From Methylobacter luteus IMV-B-3098 (GTDB lineage Bacteria > Pseudomonadota > Gammaproteobacteria > Methylococcales > Methylomonadaceae), in NCBI RefSeq assembly GCF_000427625.1, contig NZ_KE386569.1, forward strand, positions 2,408,789 to 2,472,788: a DNA stretch of 64,000 nt, in the 5' to 3' direction. Below are positions 34,853 to 43,176 of this stretch, piece by piece (positions within the stretch are counted from its first letter, which is position 1; every line of letters starts with the position of its first letter). The translations under genes and the position numbers were made by a program. The notes under the pieces were generated by a model. The model did not search any database and was not told where the DNA came from. It was given only the letters and a program-made list of their open reading frames with translations.

Positions 34853-35626
34853 ATGAAAATAAGACAGTTTGCAATCGTGTTATCGATGGCGTCAGCGCTG
34901 ACTCTGGCTATCAGCAGCGTTGCACTGGCCGCGGGCCCCATCTACTATTCAAACGACCAGATCCCAACCGGCAATGCCGCTTCCGAGTGCGCCTCTATCG
35001 GGACATTCGCGTACGCGCATAAATGGAATGAGGGAAACGGTGAAGGCGCGCCGAATGGCGCTGAGACTGCCACCTTCTACAACGCGGACGGCAGCGTGGA
35101 TCACACCAATAACATCACGATCTCAAACTCCATGCTAGACGATGACGGCGAAGGCGTCATGTTCGACTGGAGCTCTTCTCCGAATGGCATTGGCGCCGTG
35201 CTGGTCAAGGCTGGCACGGGTTATAATGTATATACCTATAACCCACAGGTGATGGGCGACACCGGTCTTTATGGGCCCGAGAATAAGGGAATCAGCCACG
35301 TGACCTTCTGCTGGAACAAGGATGTGGCCGAGGAGGTTGGCGAGTGGTGTTCGCCCGGCTACTGGAAGAATCACCCAGACGCCTGGGCGGCTACCGGCAT
35401 CAGCCCGACCGCATTGTATAGTGATTACTTTGGCGCCCCTACACGGAGCCCTAAAGGCAGGTCAGATGGAGCCCCTACCAATCCAACTCTGTCAGAAGTC
35501 GTGGAGAATCCACAATGGTACGGTGGCGATGCTGCCAACAATGTGGGCGATCTGCTGAGTGAAGCGCATCCCGATGTGGATTTCGAGTCAGGGGATGAAC
35601 GTGTAGAGAACTGCCCGCTGAATTAA
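34853..35626 (+). CDS. Secreted protein with a CxxGYWKNHP motif (257 aa)
   Basis: ATG 34853 with GAGGA 8 nt upstream; the longer frame from 34706 covers the promoter and is not used. Signal peptide ends at VALAA (about residue 26). The mature protein has an acidic first half rich in Asn, Asp and Gly, with short strands, then EWCSPGYWKNHPDAW at about 163-177, and a C-terminal part ending ENCPLN. The cysteines in SECASI, FCWNK, WCSPG and ENCPL could make two disulphides. The CxxGYWKNHP motif occurs in many exported bacterial proteins, usually near surface domains, but its function is not known to me. Its control by sigma-54 is strongly suggested. Confidence 0.75.
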   Translation: MKIRQFAIVLSMASALTLAISSVALAAGPIYYSNDQIPTGNAASECASIGTFAYAHKWNEGNGEGAPNGAETATFYNADGSVDHTNNITISNSMLDDDGEGVMFDWSSSPNGIGAVLVKAGTGYNVYTYNPQVMGDTGLYGPENKGISHVTFCWNKDVAEEVGEWCSPGYWKNHPDAWAATGISPTALYSDYFGAPTRSPKGRSDGAPTNPTLSEVVENPQWYGGDAANNVGDLLSEAHPDVDFESGDERVENCPLN

Positions 35627-35635
35627 GCGGCGTAA

Positions 35636-35663
35636 GTGGGGTTGCGGTTAGCCGCAACCCCAC
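35636..35663. terminator. Hairpin after the secreted protein gene
   Basis: GTGGGGTTGCGG (35636-35647) and CCGCAACCCCAC (35652-35663) pair perfectly around TTAG. It lies 10 nt after the stop codon. No T-run follows. Confidence 0.7.
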
Positions 35664-35892
35664 ACCGCTTCGCCCTCGTCCGGCGGAATCCATGAAGAAC
35701 GGCAACAAGAATATAGGCGAACCAAACCTTAGGCTCAGTTAACTTACATTCGGGGAGAGCGAATGCTGTCTCCTTCGTCATAAGCCGCCTTCTGCAATAC
35801 TTCACATCGATCATTTGTTTTTTTCAGGTTCTTCCTTTTTTTAATTCCTTATATTTGATTTCCAAGCGCAAAGCGTCAAAGAGGAGCTTTTC

Positions 35893-36405
35893 ATGAGCAA
35901 GGCTTTTATCGCCACCGTCCCGGCAGATCCCTACCTCACCCAATACGCCATCCCTTCATCAGAAGCATTGGGAGGACCAACCATGAGCGGTTCAGAAAAC
36001 AGTAGTGAAGACAATGCGTTTGCCTTCAGCGAGCACTGGCTGACCCGTTATTATCAGCAAGACCTCTGGCAACAGCACCCGCTGTTGTTTCTGCTGCTGG
36101 TTTACTATGCGCGGCAACGGCACTGGTCCGATCAACAATGGCGGCAGTGTTGTCAGCAATCGCTCCAGAGCCTGTTAGCCGCGATCGAATTGCCGGCCAT
36201 CGAGGCCAATTACCGCGTGTTGATGGATACAATCGAGTCGAATGAGATTGACCGGCTGTTAAATCTTGGCCAGCCAGAGCTTGCGGCGCTGTATCAGTTT
36301 TTTAAAAGCGATAGCGCAAGCTTGTTGGCGGGGACAGATCTGCATCAGACGATCACGCATATGCTCCAGCGCTCTTCCATGAGTGAAGTGCCTATCGCGT
36401 TCTGA
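35893..36405 (+). CDS. Hypothetical protein (170 aa)
   Basis: ATG 35893 with GAGGAG 8 nt upstream. The N-terminal 50 residues look disordered (Ser/Asn/Glu rich); the rest is helical with many Gln and Leu residues (YYQQDLWQQHPLLFLLLVYYARQRHWSDQQWRQ...). The LLFLLLVYYA run could be a single helix or a buried core. I do not recognise the family. An internal start at residue 31 (MSGSENSS) is possible. Confidence 0.55.
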   Translation: MSKAFIATVPADPYLTQYAIPSSEALGGPTMSGSENSSEDNAFAFSEHWLTRYYQQDLWQQHPLLFLLLVYYARQRHWSDQQWRQCCQQSLQSLLAAIELPAIEANYRVLMDTIESNEIDRLLNLGQPELAALYQFFKSDSASLLAGTDLHQTITHMLQRSSMSEVPIAF

Positions 36406-36446
36406 CTTTTCATCGTTGCCGCGCAGAGCATGGGAACGATAAATCG

Positions 36447-37853
36447 CTAACCAATAAACCGCCCCAAGGTCGCCAGGGCCCGCTCGACCCGCTCATCCCA
36501 ATCGCAGGCGCAGTTCAGGCGAATGAAATTCCGGTACTTCTGCGTCGCTGAAAAGATCGGCCCGGGCGCTATGCTGATGCCTGCCGCCAGCGCCTGCTGC
36601 GCCAGTTCGACGGCATCGGCGTCGCCGGGCAGTTCCACCCACAGCACAAAGCCGCCCGCCGGCTGGGTCACGCGGGTTTCCTTGGGAAAATGCAGGCTGA
36701 TGGCTTCGGTCATGCGCCCGATGGCGCGGGCGTACCGGTTTCTGACCTGACGCAGATAACGGTCGTGGCTGCCGCCTTCCAGCATTTGCGCCACGGTCAG
36801 CTGGGCGAGAGTCGGCGAGGCCAGATTGGTCACGTATTTCAGGTATTCCACTTTTTCAAAATACTGCCCCGGCACGATCCAGCCGATGCGCAAGCCGGAC
36901 GACAGCGATTTGGAAAATGACGAGCAGTGCAGGACCCGGCCTTCGGTATCCCAGGCTTTCGCAACCGAAGGCCGCTGCAGGCCGAAGCCCAGGTCGCCGT
37001 AGACATCGTCTTCAATCAGCGCGATGCGGTAGCGGTTCATGAGTTTGACCAGATCGCGCTTGCGTTCGTCGCTCATGCAGTAGCCCAGCGGGTTGCTGTA
37101 ATTGGGCACAGCGATGCAGGCCTTGATCGGCCACTGTTCGCAGGCCAGCTGCAGGGCGTCCAGCGCCATGCCGTCGCGTGGGTGCGTGGGAATCTCGATG
37201 GCTTTCAGGGCCAGCGATTCGATGACCTGCAGCAGGCCGTAGAAGGTCGGGGATTCTATCGCGACAATGTCGCCGGGCTGGGTGACCGCGCGCAAGGCCA
37301 GCGTGAGCGCTTCCTGACAGCCGTTGGTGATGACGATGTCGTCGGGGCTGACCTGACAGCCGGCCTCGGACATGCGCCGGGCGATCTGCCGTCTCAGCTC
37401 CGGACTGCCGGGCGGAAATTCGTAACCGGCAACGCGGTTGCGATAGCGCCCTGAACAGCCGGCCAGGGTCCGCTCCACGCCTTGCGTAGGCAGAAACGAC
37501 GGCGCCGGCACCGCCGCGCCCAGCTGCACCATGGACGGATCGTTGGTCGCCTGGGCCAGGCGCAGCACCATGTCCTGCCCGGTCACGGGCGTCGGCCGGA
37601 TGGACGGTCTGGACACGGCCGGCTCCTGAAACCTGGCGCCGGGGCGGGAGCGCACATAATAGCCGGAACGCTGCCGGGCTTCGATGCAGCCCTGGTCCTC
37701 CAGCTGGTGCAGCGCCGCGACAGCCGTGGCCGCGCTGATCTTATGCTGCTCGCTCAACTTGCGGACACTGGGCAGGCGATCGCCCTGGCGGTAAACGCCC
37801 TGGTCGATGGCCGCCAATAAATGCCCCGCGATGACTTCATAGAGTAATGCCAT
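36447..37853 (-). CDS. MocR-type transcription factor (GntR HTH plus aminotransferase fold)
   Basis: 468 residues from ATG 37853. The GntR winged helix is at 1-68 (DRLPSVRKLSEQHKISAATA). A fold-type I aminotransferase domain follows, with NGCQEALTLALRAV, PNYSNPLGYCMS and the PLP lysine in SSFSKSLSSGLRIGW. MocR proteins sense PLP or an amino-acid derivative and usually control the divergent gene. Here that is a small ORF, an EamA transporter and a class IV aminotransferase, so regulation of amino-acid metabolism or export is likely. Confidence 0.85.
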   Translation of the reverse strand: MALLYEVIAGHLLAAIDQGVYRQGDRLPSVRKLSEQHKISAATAVAALHQLEDQGCIEARQRSGYYVRSRPGARFQEPAVSRPSIRPTPVTGQDMVLRLAQATNDPSMVQLGAAVPAPSFLPTQGVERTLAGCSGRYRNRVAGYEFPPGSPELRRQIARRMSEAGCQVSPDDIVITNGCQEALTLALRAVTQPGDIVAIESPTFYGLLQVIESLALKAIEIPTHPRDGMALDALQLACEQWPIKACIAVPNYSNPLGYCMSDERKRDLVKLMNRYRIALIEDDVYGDLGFGLQRPSVAKAWDTEGRVLHCSSFSKSLSSGLRIGWIVPGQYFEKVEYLKYVTNLASPTLAQLTVAQMLEGGSHDRYLRQVRNRYARAIGRMTEAISLHFPKETRVTQPAGGFVLWVELPGDADAVELAQQALAAGISIAPGPIFSATQKYRNFIRLNCACDWDERVERALATLGRFIG

Positions 37854-37999
37854 GATTTTACCGTTACAGATAAGGCGTCTGGACAGCGGTACAGTAGGCA
37901 ATGCATGCCATCTGTACCGGTTTAATTAAATAATTTTGCTTCTGTATCGGCCCAAGCATAGTGAGCTACGATAACGGCGTCAACAACAAGGAGTTTATT

Positions 38000-38125
38000 A
38001 TGACCAAGTCCCTCTATATCATCGAACAGCCGTTCAGCGGAAAAGCCGGCGTCAGGCTGGCCGGCGGCCAGGCGCATTTGATCGGCCAAGCCGGAACAAT
38101 CTTAAAAGGTGAGCTTTATGCCTGA
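38000..38125 (+). CDS. Small leader-gene product (41 aa) before the EamA transporter
   Basis: ATG 38000 with AAGGAG about 7 nt upstream; stop TGA at 38123-38125 lies inside the EamA gene, an 8-nt overlap. The product MTKSLYIIEQPFSGKAGVRL and the rest is basic and soluble. The good RBS and the overlap suggest a translated, coupled small gene. Function unknown. Confidence 0.5.
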   Translation: MTKSLYIIEQPFSGKAGVRLAGGQAHLIGQAGTILKGELYA

Positions 38126-39020
38126 ACATGGACCGGCAAATCGTCAAAGTCTGGCCCTGGGCCTGTTGGGCGTATTTTGTTTCAGCCTGACGCTGCCGGC
38201 GACCCGTCTGGCTGTGATCGATCTGGACCCGGCTTTCGTGGGCCTGGGGCGGGCCGTTGTCGCCGGGAGCCTGGCCGCTCTCGCGCTTTGGTCGGCAAAA
38301 GCCCCCATACCGGCCGGAAAGCAATGGCTCAGGCTGGGAACCACGGCGCTCGGCGTCGTCATTGGCTTTCCGTTATTGTCGGCGCTGGCCATGAAAAGCG
38401 TGCCGGCTGCGCATGGCGCGATCATTGTCGGCCTGATTCCGCTGTTCACGGCTCTGTTTGGCGCCTGGCTCGCGAGAGAACGCCCCGGTCTTATCTACTG
38501 GCTATCGACGCTTGTTGGCAGTGCTGCCATCATCGCGTTTTCTTTTGAGGCCGGGGCGGGGACGTTTCAGACTGCCGATTTATTATTACTCGGTTCTGTC
38601 ATCGCGGCCGGATTCGGCTATGCGGAAGGCGCGCGGCTGTCTAAAGAAATAGGCGCCTGGCAAACCATCAGCTGGGCCTTGCTGCTGTCGGCGCCGGTAT
38701 TGCTTCCGCCCGTTGTCATGCTGGCACCGGCGAATATGCTCGCGGTGAGTTGGGCAAGCCTGCTCGGGTTTGCTTACGTCAGCATCGTGAGCATGTACCT
38801 GGCCTTTTTTGCCTGGTACAAAGGCCTGTCCATGGGCGGCATCGCCCGGGTAGGACAGCTTCAGCTGCTGCAACCGTTTCTAACGCTTGCCGGCGCGGCG
38901 ATCATTCTGGGTGAATCCATCGAGGCTTCCCAGATCATTGCCGCCGTCATTGTGCTTTGTTGTGTCGCGGCCGGAAGAAAGTCTCTGGCAGTCGCCACAG
39001 CGGTTATCCAAAAACATTAA
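38118..39020 (+). CDS. EamA/DMT-family transporter (300 aa)
   Basis: Ten hydrophobic segments in two EamA repeats: the first half includes LGLLGVFCFSLTLPATRLAV and PLFTALFGAWLARERPG, the second GFAYVSIVSMYLAFFAWYKGLS and LQPFLTLAGAAIILGE. Such carriers export amino acids or metabolites. I use ATG 38118 with AAGGTGAG upstream. It probably works with the downstream aminotransferase under the divergent MocR regulator. Confidence 0.8.
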   Translation: MPEHGPANRQSLALGLLGVFCFSLTLPATRLAVIDLDPAFVGLGRAVVAGSLAALALWSAKAPIPAGKQWLRLGTTALGVVIGFPLLSALAMKSVPAAHGAIIVGLIPLFTALFGAWLARERPGLIYWLSTLVGSAAIIAFSFEAGAGTFQTADLLLLGSVIAAGFGYAEGARLSKEIGAWQTISWALLLSAPVLLPPVVMLAPANMLAVSWASLLGFAYVSIVSMYLAFFAWYKGLSMGGIARVGQLQLLQPFLTLAGAAIILGESIEASQIIAAVIVLCCVAAGRKSLAVATAVIQKH

Positions 39021-39031
39021 CGAGGATTGAT

Positions 39032-39904
39032 ATGTCTGAATACGCTTTGTGCTGGCTGAACGGCCAGCTGTTACCGCTGGCGGAAGCGACCGTTCCGGTT
39101 AACGATCACGGCTTGCTGTACGGCGATGGCGTTTTCGAAGGGATTCGCATCTACCATAAGCGGGCGTTCCGCCTGCAACGGCACCTTGACCGCCTCGCGT
39201 TGTCGGCCAGGGCGATTGCGCTCGACATCCCTTACAGCCTTGCCGAGCTGACGGCAGCCGTCGAGGAAATCGTGGCGGTTTTCGGCTGCGAGTCGGGCTA
39301 TATCCGGCTGATGGTGACAAGAGGGCCCGGCGCGCTGAGCCTGAATCCTGCCGGCTGCCACCGGCCCAACGTGATCATCATTGTCGATCAGCTGACTCTC
39401 GTAGCCAGCCAGAGCCGCGAGCAGGGCGCCCGCCTGATTATCGCATCAACCCGGCGGCTGCCGTTTGACGGCCTGGACCCGAGGATCAAAAGCCTCAACT
39501 ATCTGAACCATATCCTGGCCAAGATCGAAGCCAATCACGCCGGTGTCGATGAAGCCGTGTTATTGAACAGCCAGGGGCGGGTGACTGAGGGCACGGCCGA
39601 TAATATCTTTATCGTGCGGGATGGAACGCTGGTCACGCCGCCCTGCGCGGAAGGCGCGCTGGAAGGCATTACCCGCGAACTGATCCTGGAACTGGCCGCC
39701 GAGGCGGGCATGCCTGTGCGGATTGCGCCGCTGGCGCCTTATGATCTCTATACGGCCGATGAATGCTTTCTGACCGGCACCGGCGCGGAGATGATTCCGG
39801 TCAAGGACATCGACGGAAGAGGATTGACGAAATGCCCGGGGCCGGTTTTCAAACAGCTGAACCGGCTGTTTTTCGAGCGCATCGAAACAGAATCCAGGCA
39901 ATAG
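39032..39904 (+). CDS. Class IV PLP aminotransferase (branched-chain or D-amino-acid type)
   Basis: 290 residues, fold-type IV. YGDGVFEGIRIY (about residues 30-41) is the family N-terminal motif, the PLP lysine is in RIKSLNYLNHI, and EGTADNIF and ITRELILELA are the cofactor-phosphate regions. Branched-chain aminotransferase, D-amino-acid aminotransferase and aminodeoxychorismate lyase share this fold, and I cannot separate them here. CGAGGA precedes the ATG; the gap to the transporter is 11 nt. Confidence 0.75.
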   Translation: MSEYALCWLNGQLLPLAEATVPVNDHGLLYGDGVFEGIRIYHKRAFRLQRHLDRLALSARAIALDIPYSLAELTAAVEEIVAVFGCESGYIRLMVTRGPGALSLNPAGCHRPNVIIIVDQLTLVASQSREQGARLIIASTRRLPFDGLDPRIKSLNYLNHILAKIEANHAGVDEAVLLNSQGRVTEGTADNIFIVRDGTLVTPPCAEGALEGITRELILELAAEAGMPVRIAPLAPYDLYTADECFLTGTGAEMIPVKDIDGRGLTKCPGPVFKQLNRLFFERIETESRQ

Positions 39905-39909
39905 CCGCT

Positions 39910-41454
39910 TTATTCGTAAAGCATCCAATGCCGGCTGCGGATCAGTTCAATGCAAAGCCGCAGTTCCTGCTCCATGGCCCGGTCCGTGCCTAAAAACGCC
40001 ACCTGCTCCCGCAACTGGGCGCAGGTGTTTTGCAGCGCCGGGCTTAACGCCTCCCTGCTGCCGCGCAGTTCCACGCCCTGAACGGCCGCCAGCAGCATGG
40101 CTGATGCGACCTGTTCGGTGAGTTCCAGCACGCGCAGGCAGTCGCGCGCCGCGATCGTGCCCATGCTGACCTTGTCCTGATTATGGCATTCGGTCGAGCG
40201 CGAGAATACGCTGGCCGGCATGGTCAGCTTCAGCGCTTCGGCGGTCCAGGCCGAGACGCCTATCTGCACGGCCTTGAAACCGTGGTTGATCATGGCCTGT
40301 CCGGCCCCGGCGCCGGACAGGTTGGCGGGCAGGCCCTGGTTGAATTTGGGGTCCATCAGCTGCGCCATCTGCCGGTCCATCAGATCGGCCAGGTTGGCCA
40401 CGGCCGTCTTCAGCGAATCCATGGCGAAGGCGATATGGCCGCCGTAAAAGTGGCCGCCGTGCAGCACGCGCTCGCCTTCGGCGTCGATGATCGGGTTGTC
40501 GTTGGCGCTGTTCAGTTCGTTTTCGATGAACTGGCGCAGCCAGGGCAACGAGTCTTCCAGCACGCCGATCACATGCGGCGCGCAGCGCAGCGAATAGCGG
40601 TCCTGCAGGCGCGTGTCGTGCCGGGGCGCGCCGGTCGACAATTGCAGATCCGCGCGCAGGCGTTCAGCGATGCGGTTCTGGCCCGGATGCGGCTTGACCG
40701 AGAACAATTGTTCATCGAAGTGGTAGGCGTTGCCTTTCAGGGCGACCGACGCCAGGCTGGTGATGCGCGTAGCCAGCTGCGACAGGTATTCGGCGCGCCG
40801 GTAAGCCAGGCAGGCAAGCCCGGTCATGGCGGCCGTGCCGTTCATGATCGCGAGCCCTTCCTTGGGCTTCAGGGTCAAAGGTTCGATATCGAGCCGGGTC
40901 AGAACCGCCTGCGCGGGCTGGTGCTGACCCTGGTACAGGACCTCCCGTTCACCGGCCAGCACGGCCGCGACATAGGACAGCGGCGTCAGGTCGCCGCTGG
41001 CGCCGACCGAGCCTTCCTGCGGGATCAACGGCAGGATATCGTGCCTCAGCAGCGAGGCCAGCTGCTGCAGCAACCGGTAGCGCACGCCCGAGAAGCCCTG
41101 CGCGAGGCTGTTCAGGCGTGCGGCCAGTATGGCCCGTGTCTGCTCGGCGTCGAAATGGCTGCCCAGGCCGCAGCCGTGGAATGTGTAGAGATGCCGGGGC
41201 AGCGCTTCGACCAGATGCAGCGGCACGGACACGGTGCAGGAATCGCCGTAGCCGGTCGTGACGCCGTAAACGAAGCCTTCTTCCTTCAGCAAGGTGTCGA
41301 CAAACTGCGCGCCTTTGTCGATGCGCTGCATGAAATGGGCGTCTTTGCTTAACTCGCAGACCGCCTGCCGTCGCGCCAACCGGCACACGTCCTCGATAGT
41401 CAGGGGCTGACCGTCGAAAATGACTTTATCTTTTAGAAGTGATTGATTTTTCAT
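39910..41454 (-). CDS. Aromatic amino acid ammonia-lyase of the pigment locus (HAL/PAL/TAL family)
   Basis: 514 residues, normal for the family. The MIO cofactor arises from Ala152-Ser153-Gly154 in VGASGDLTPLSY. The catalytic Tyr is in YGVTTGYGD and the selectivity loop reads YTFHGCGLG. NDNPIID and the GNAYHFDEQLF segment are also conserved. Deamination of Tyr or Phe (or His) would give a cinnamate-type acid that could feed the aryl head group. Ammonia-lyases of this subtype are standard members of aryl-polyene and flexirubin clusters; true substrate not deducible. Confidence 0.85.
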   Translation of the reverse strand: MKNQSLLKDKVIFDGQPLTIEDVCRLARRQAVCELSKDAHFMQRIDKGAQFVDTLLKEEGFVYGVTTGYGDSCTVSVPLHLVEALPRHLYTFHGCGLGSHFDAEQTRAILAARLNSLAQGFSGVRYRLLQQLASLLRHDILPLIPQEGSVGASGDLTPLSYVAAVLAGEREVLYQGQHQPAQAVLTRLDIEPLTLKPKEGLAIMNGTAAMTGLACLAYRRAEYLSQLATRITSLASVALKGNAYHFDEQLFSVKPHPGQNRIAERLRADLQLSTGAPRHDTRLQDRYSLRCAPHVIGVLEDSLPWLRQFIENELNSANDNPIIDAEGERVLHGGHFYGGHIAFAMDSLKTAVANLADLMDRQMAQLMDPKFNQGLPANLSGAGAGQAMINHGFKAVQIGVSAWTAEALKLTMPASVFSRSTECHNQDKVSMGTIAARDCLRVLELTEQVASAMLLAAVQGVELRGSREALSPALQNTCAQLREQVAFLGTDRAMEQELRLCIELIRSRHWMLYE

Positions 41455-41533
41455 GTGGCGTCGCTGAGTGCGAATAAATTCGCACCTACATCAATTCTGT
41501 TTTTATTCATAGACATATCAAATATTCGGGCAA

Positions 41534-42445
41534 TCAGCCATGCCAGAAATCGAAGAAGTTGAACCATTGCAGAGGCTCTTTCAGGCAATAAGCCTGCAGG
41601 CGCCCGGCATAGCGCTGTATGGTTTCCTGCATGGCCTGTTCGCGGGTTTTGCGCGGGAATTTGAGCCCGTCGCTGAAATGGTCGAAATAAATCACGTGCT
41701 TGCCCCGCTGCTTCAGGCAGAACAGTGTATAAACGGGGCATTTGAGCAGTGCCGCCAGGATAAACGGGCCTTGCGGAAACGGGGCTTCGTCTCCCAGAAA
41801 TCGGGCCATGAGAACGCGCGGCTGTTCGCTGACCGGCGTTCTGTCGGCGGTAATGATGACCAGTTCGCCGTTGTCGATTTTGTCGTTCAGCAGTATCGAC
41901 GTGGCCGCCGTGATTTCGGTGACCTGTATCAGGTTCATGCTGCTGGCTTCGTTGTACTGGCCCAGCAGCCGGTTGAATTTCTCGGCGTGTTTGGTATGCA
42001 CGAGCACGTTGATGCGGATGTCCTTGTCCAGATAGGCGAGCACGCGGCATACGTCCAGGTTGCCCAGATGCGATCCCAGCAGTACCGCACCACGCCCGCT
42101 GGCGATCTGGGCCATCAAGGCATCTCTTCCATGGTACTCGACATCGGAATGCGACAAGGCGCCGGACCAGGCCGCCAGTTTGTCGATCAAGGCATTGGCG
42201 AAACAGATGAAGTGCCGGTAACTGCCGCCCGGCTTCAGTGAAGGCGAACAGCCGGCCACGCGATCCAGGTAGGCCCGGCTGGCCCGCCTGCCCTGTTGAT
42301 TGACCAGCCAGTAATAGCTGACGACCGGGTACAGGAACACCTGCAAAATGCGGCGGCCGCACAGCAGGTAGATTTTCAGCAGCAGGCGCATGCCCCAGAC
42401 GATGCCGCTTTCCTGCATCTCGGCCCAATGCCGGGTCTGGTTCAT
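41534..42445 (-). CDS. LpxL/HtrB-like acyltransferase of the pigment locus
   Basis: 303 residues from ATG 42445, overlapping the glycosyltransferase stop (ATGA). One N-terminal hydrophobic anchor (about 20-40) precedes the HX4D-type motif HLGNLD in LLGSHLGNLDVCR. KVITADRTP-like sequence (ELVIITADRT) and FPQGPFILAALL are typical of the lauroyl-transferase family. In E. coli aryl-polyene loci the glycosyltransferase and this domain are one fused protein; here they are two coupled genes. It would esterify the lipid anchor. Confidence 0.8.
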   Translation of the reverse strand: MNQTRHWAEMQESGIVWGMRLLLKIYLLCGRRILQVFLYPVVSYYWLVNQQGRRASRAYLDRVAGCSPSLKPGGSYRHFICFANALIDKLAAWSGALSHSDVEYHGRDALMAQIASGRGAVLLGSHLGNLDVCRVLAYLDKDIRINVLVHTKHAEKFNRLLGQYNEASSMNLIQVTEITAATSILLNDKIDNGELVIITADRTPVSEQPRVLMARFLGDEAPFPQGPFILAALLKCPVYTLFCLKQRGKHVIYFDHFSDGLKFPRKTREQAMQETIQRYAGRLQAYCLKEPLQWFNFFDFWHG

Positions 42446-43176
42446 CGCCAATGCCTGATCAGCAAGCGCGGGAAGCGCATCAGCATGCCCAGACACAGCC
42501 GGGCATGGATGGTCGAGATCATGGCATTGTCGCGCCAAAGCTGAAAGTGCGAGACGCCGTCGTAAGGATAGCGCACGCGCGTGGGCAGGTTGACAACGTC
42601 CGTGCCCTGCCAGAACAGGCGCACGATGATGTCGATATCGAAATCCATGCGCCGGCCGATGCGCGTGGTTCCGATCAACCGCGCCACGGCGGCCAGGGGA
42701 TACAGACGGAAACCGCACATGCCGTCGGCAATCGCCGATGACAGCGTGTTGATCGCTATCCACAGATTCGTGAACTGCCGGCCATAAAGCCGCCCTTTAG
42801 GCACGGAATCGTCAAACACGGGCTGGCCCAGAATCATGGCGTTCGGTTTGCGCCGGCTCGCCGCCAGGAATTCGGGGATATCGTTGACGTCGTGCTGCCC
42901 GTCGGCGTCGATCTGTATCGCATGGGTAAAACCCAGCCGGATGGCCTCGTTGAAGCCGTCGATCACGGCCGCGCCCTTGCCGCCGTTTTCCGGCCGATTT
43001 ATCAGGGCAAGCCAGCCGGCTTCCTGTTCGGCGATCGCGTCCAGCACTCTTGAGCAGGCGTCCGAGCTGCCGTCGTTGACCAGCAGGCAGAACAGGCCCT
43101 GCTCCTTTAATTTCGCGACGACCTCAGGAATGGCCTGTTCATGGTTATAAACCGGCACAATGACGCAGGTTTTCAT
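42442..43176 (-). CDS. Family 2 glycosyltransferase of the pigment locus
   Basis: 244 residues from ATG 43176, overlapping the upstream stop (ATGA). The GT-A pattern is clear: MKTCVIVPVYNHEQAI, LLVNDGSSD, GGKGAAVIDGF and the metal-binding QIDADGQHD. FDIDIIVRLFWQG and GVSHF follow as in dolichyl-phosphate-mannose-type enzymes. It should add a sugar in building the lipid that carries the aryl polyene. Confidence 0.85.
   Translation of the reverse strand: MKTCVIVPVYNHEQAIPEVVAKLKEQGLFCLLVNDGSSDACSRVLDAIAEQEAGWLALINRPENGGKGAAVIDGFNEAIRLGFTHAIQIDADGQHDVNDIPEFLAASRRKPNAMILGQPVFDDSVPKGRLYGRQFTNLWIAINTLSSAIADGMCGFRLYPLAAVARLIGTTRIGRRMDFDIDIIVRLFWQGTDVVNLPTRVRYPYDGVSHFQLWRDNAMISTIHARLCLGMLMRFPRLLIRHWR

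Noticed and set aside
40183-41352. Plus-strand frame of 389 codons opposite the ammonia-lyase
   Set aside because: Antisense shadow; the ammonia-lyase has all catalytic residues.
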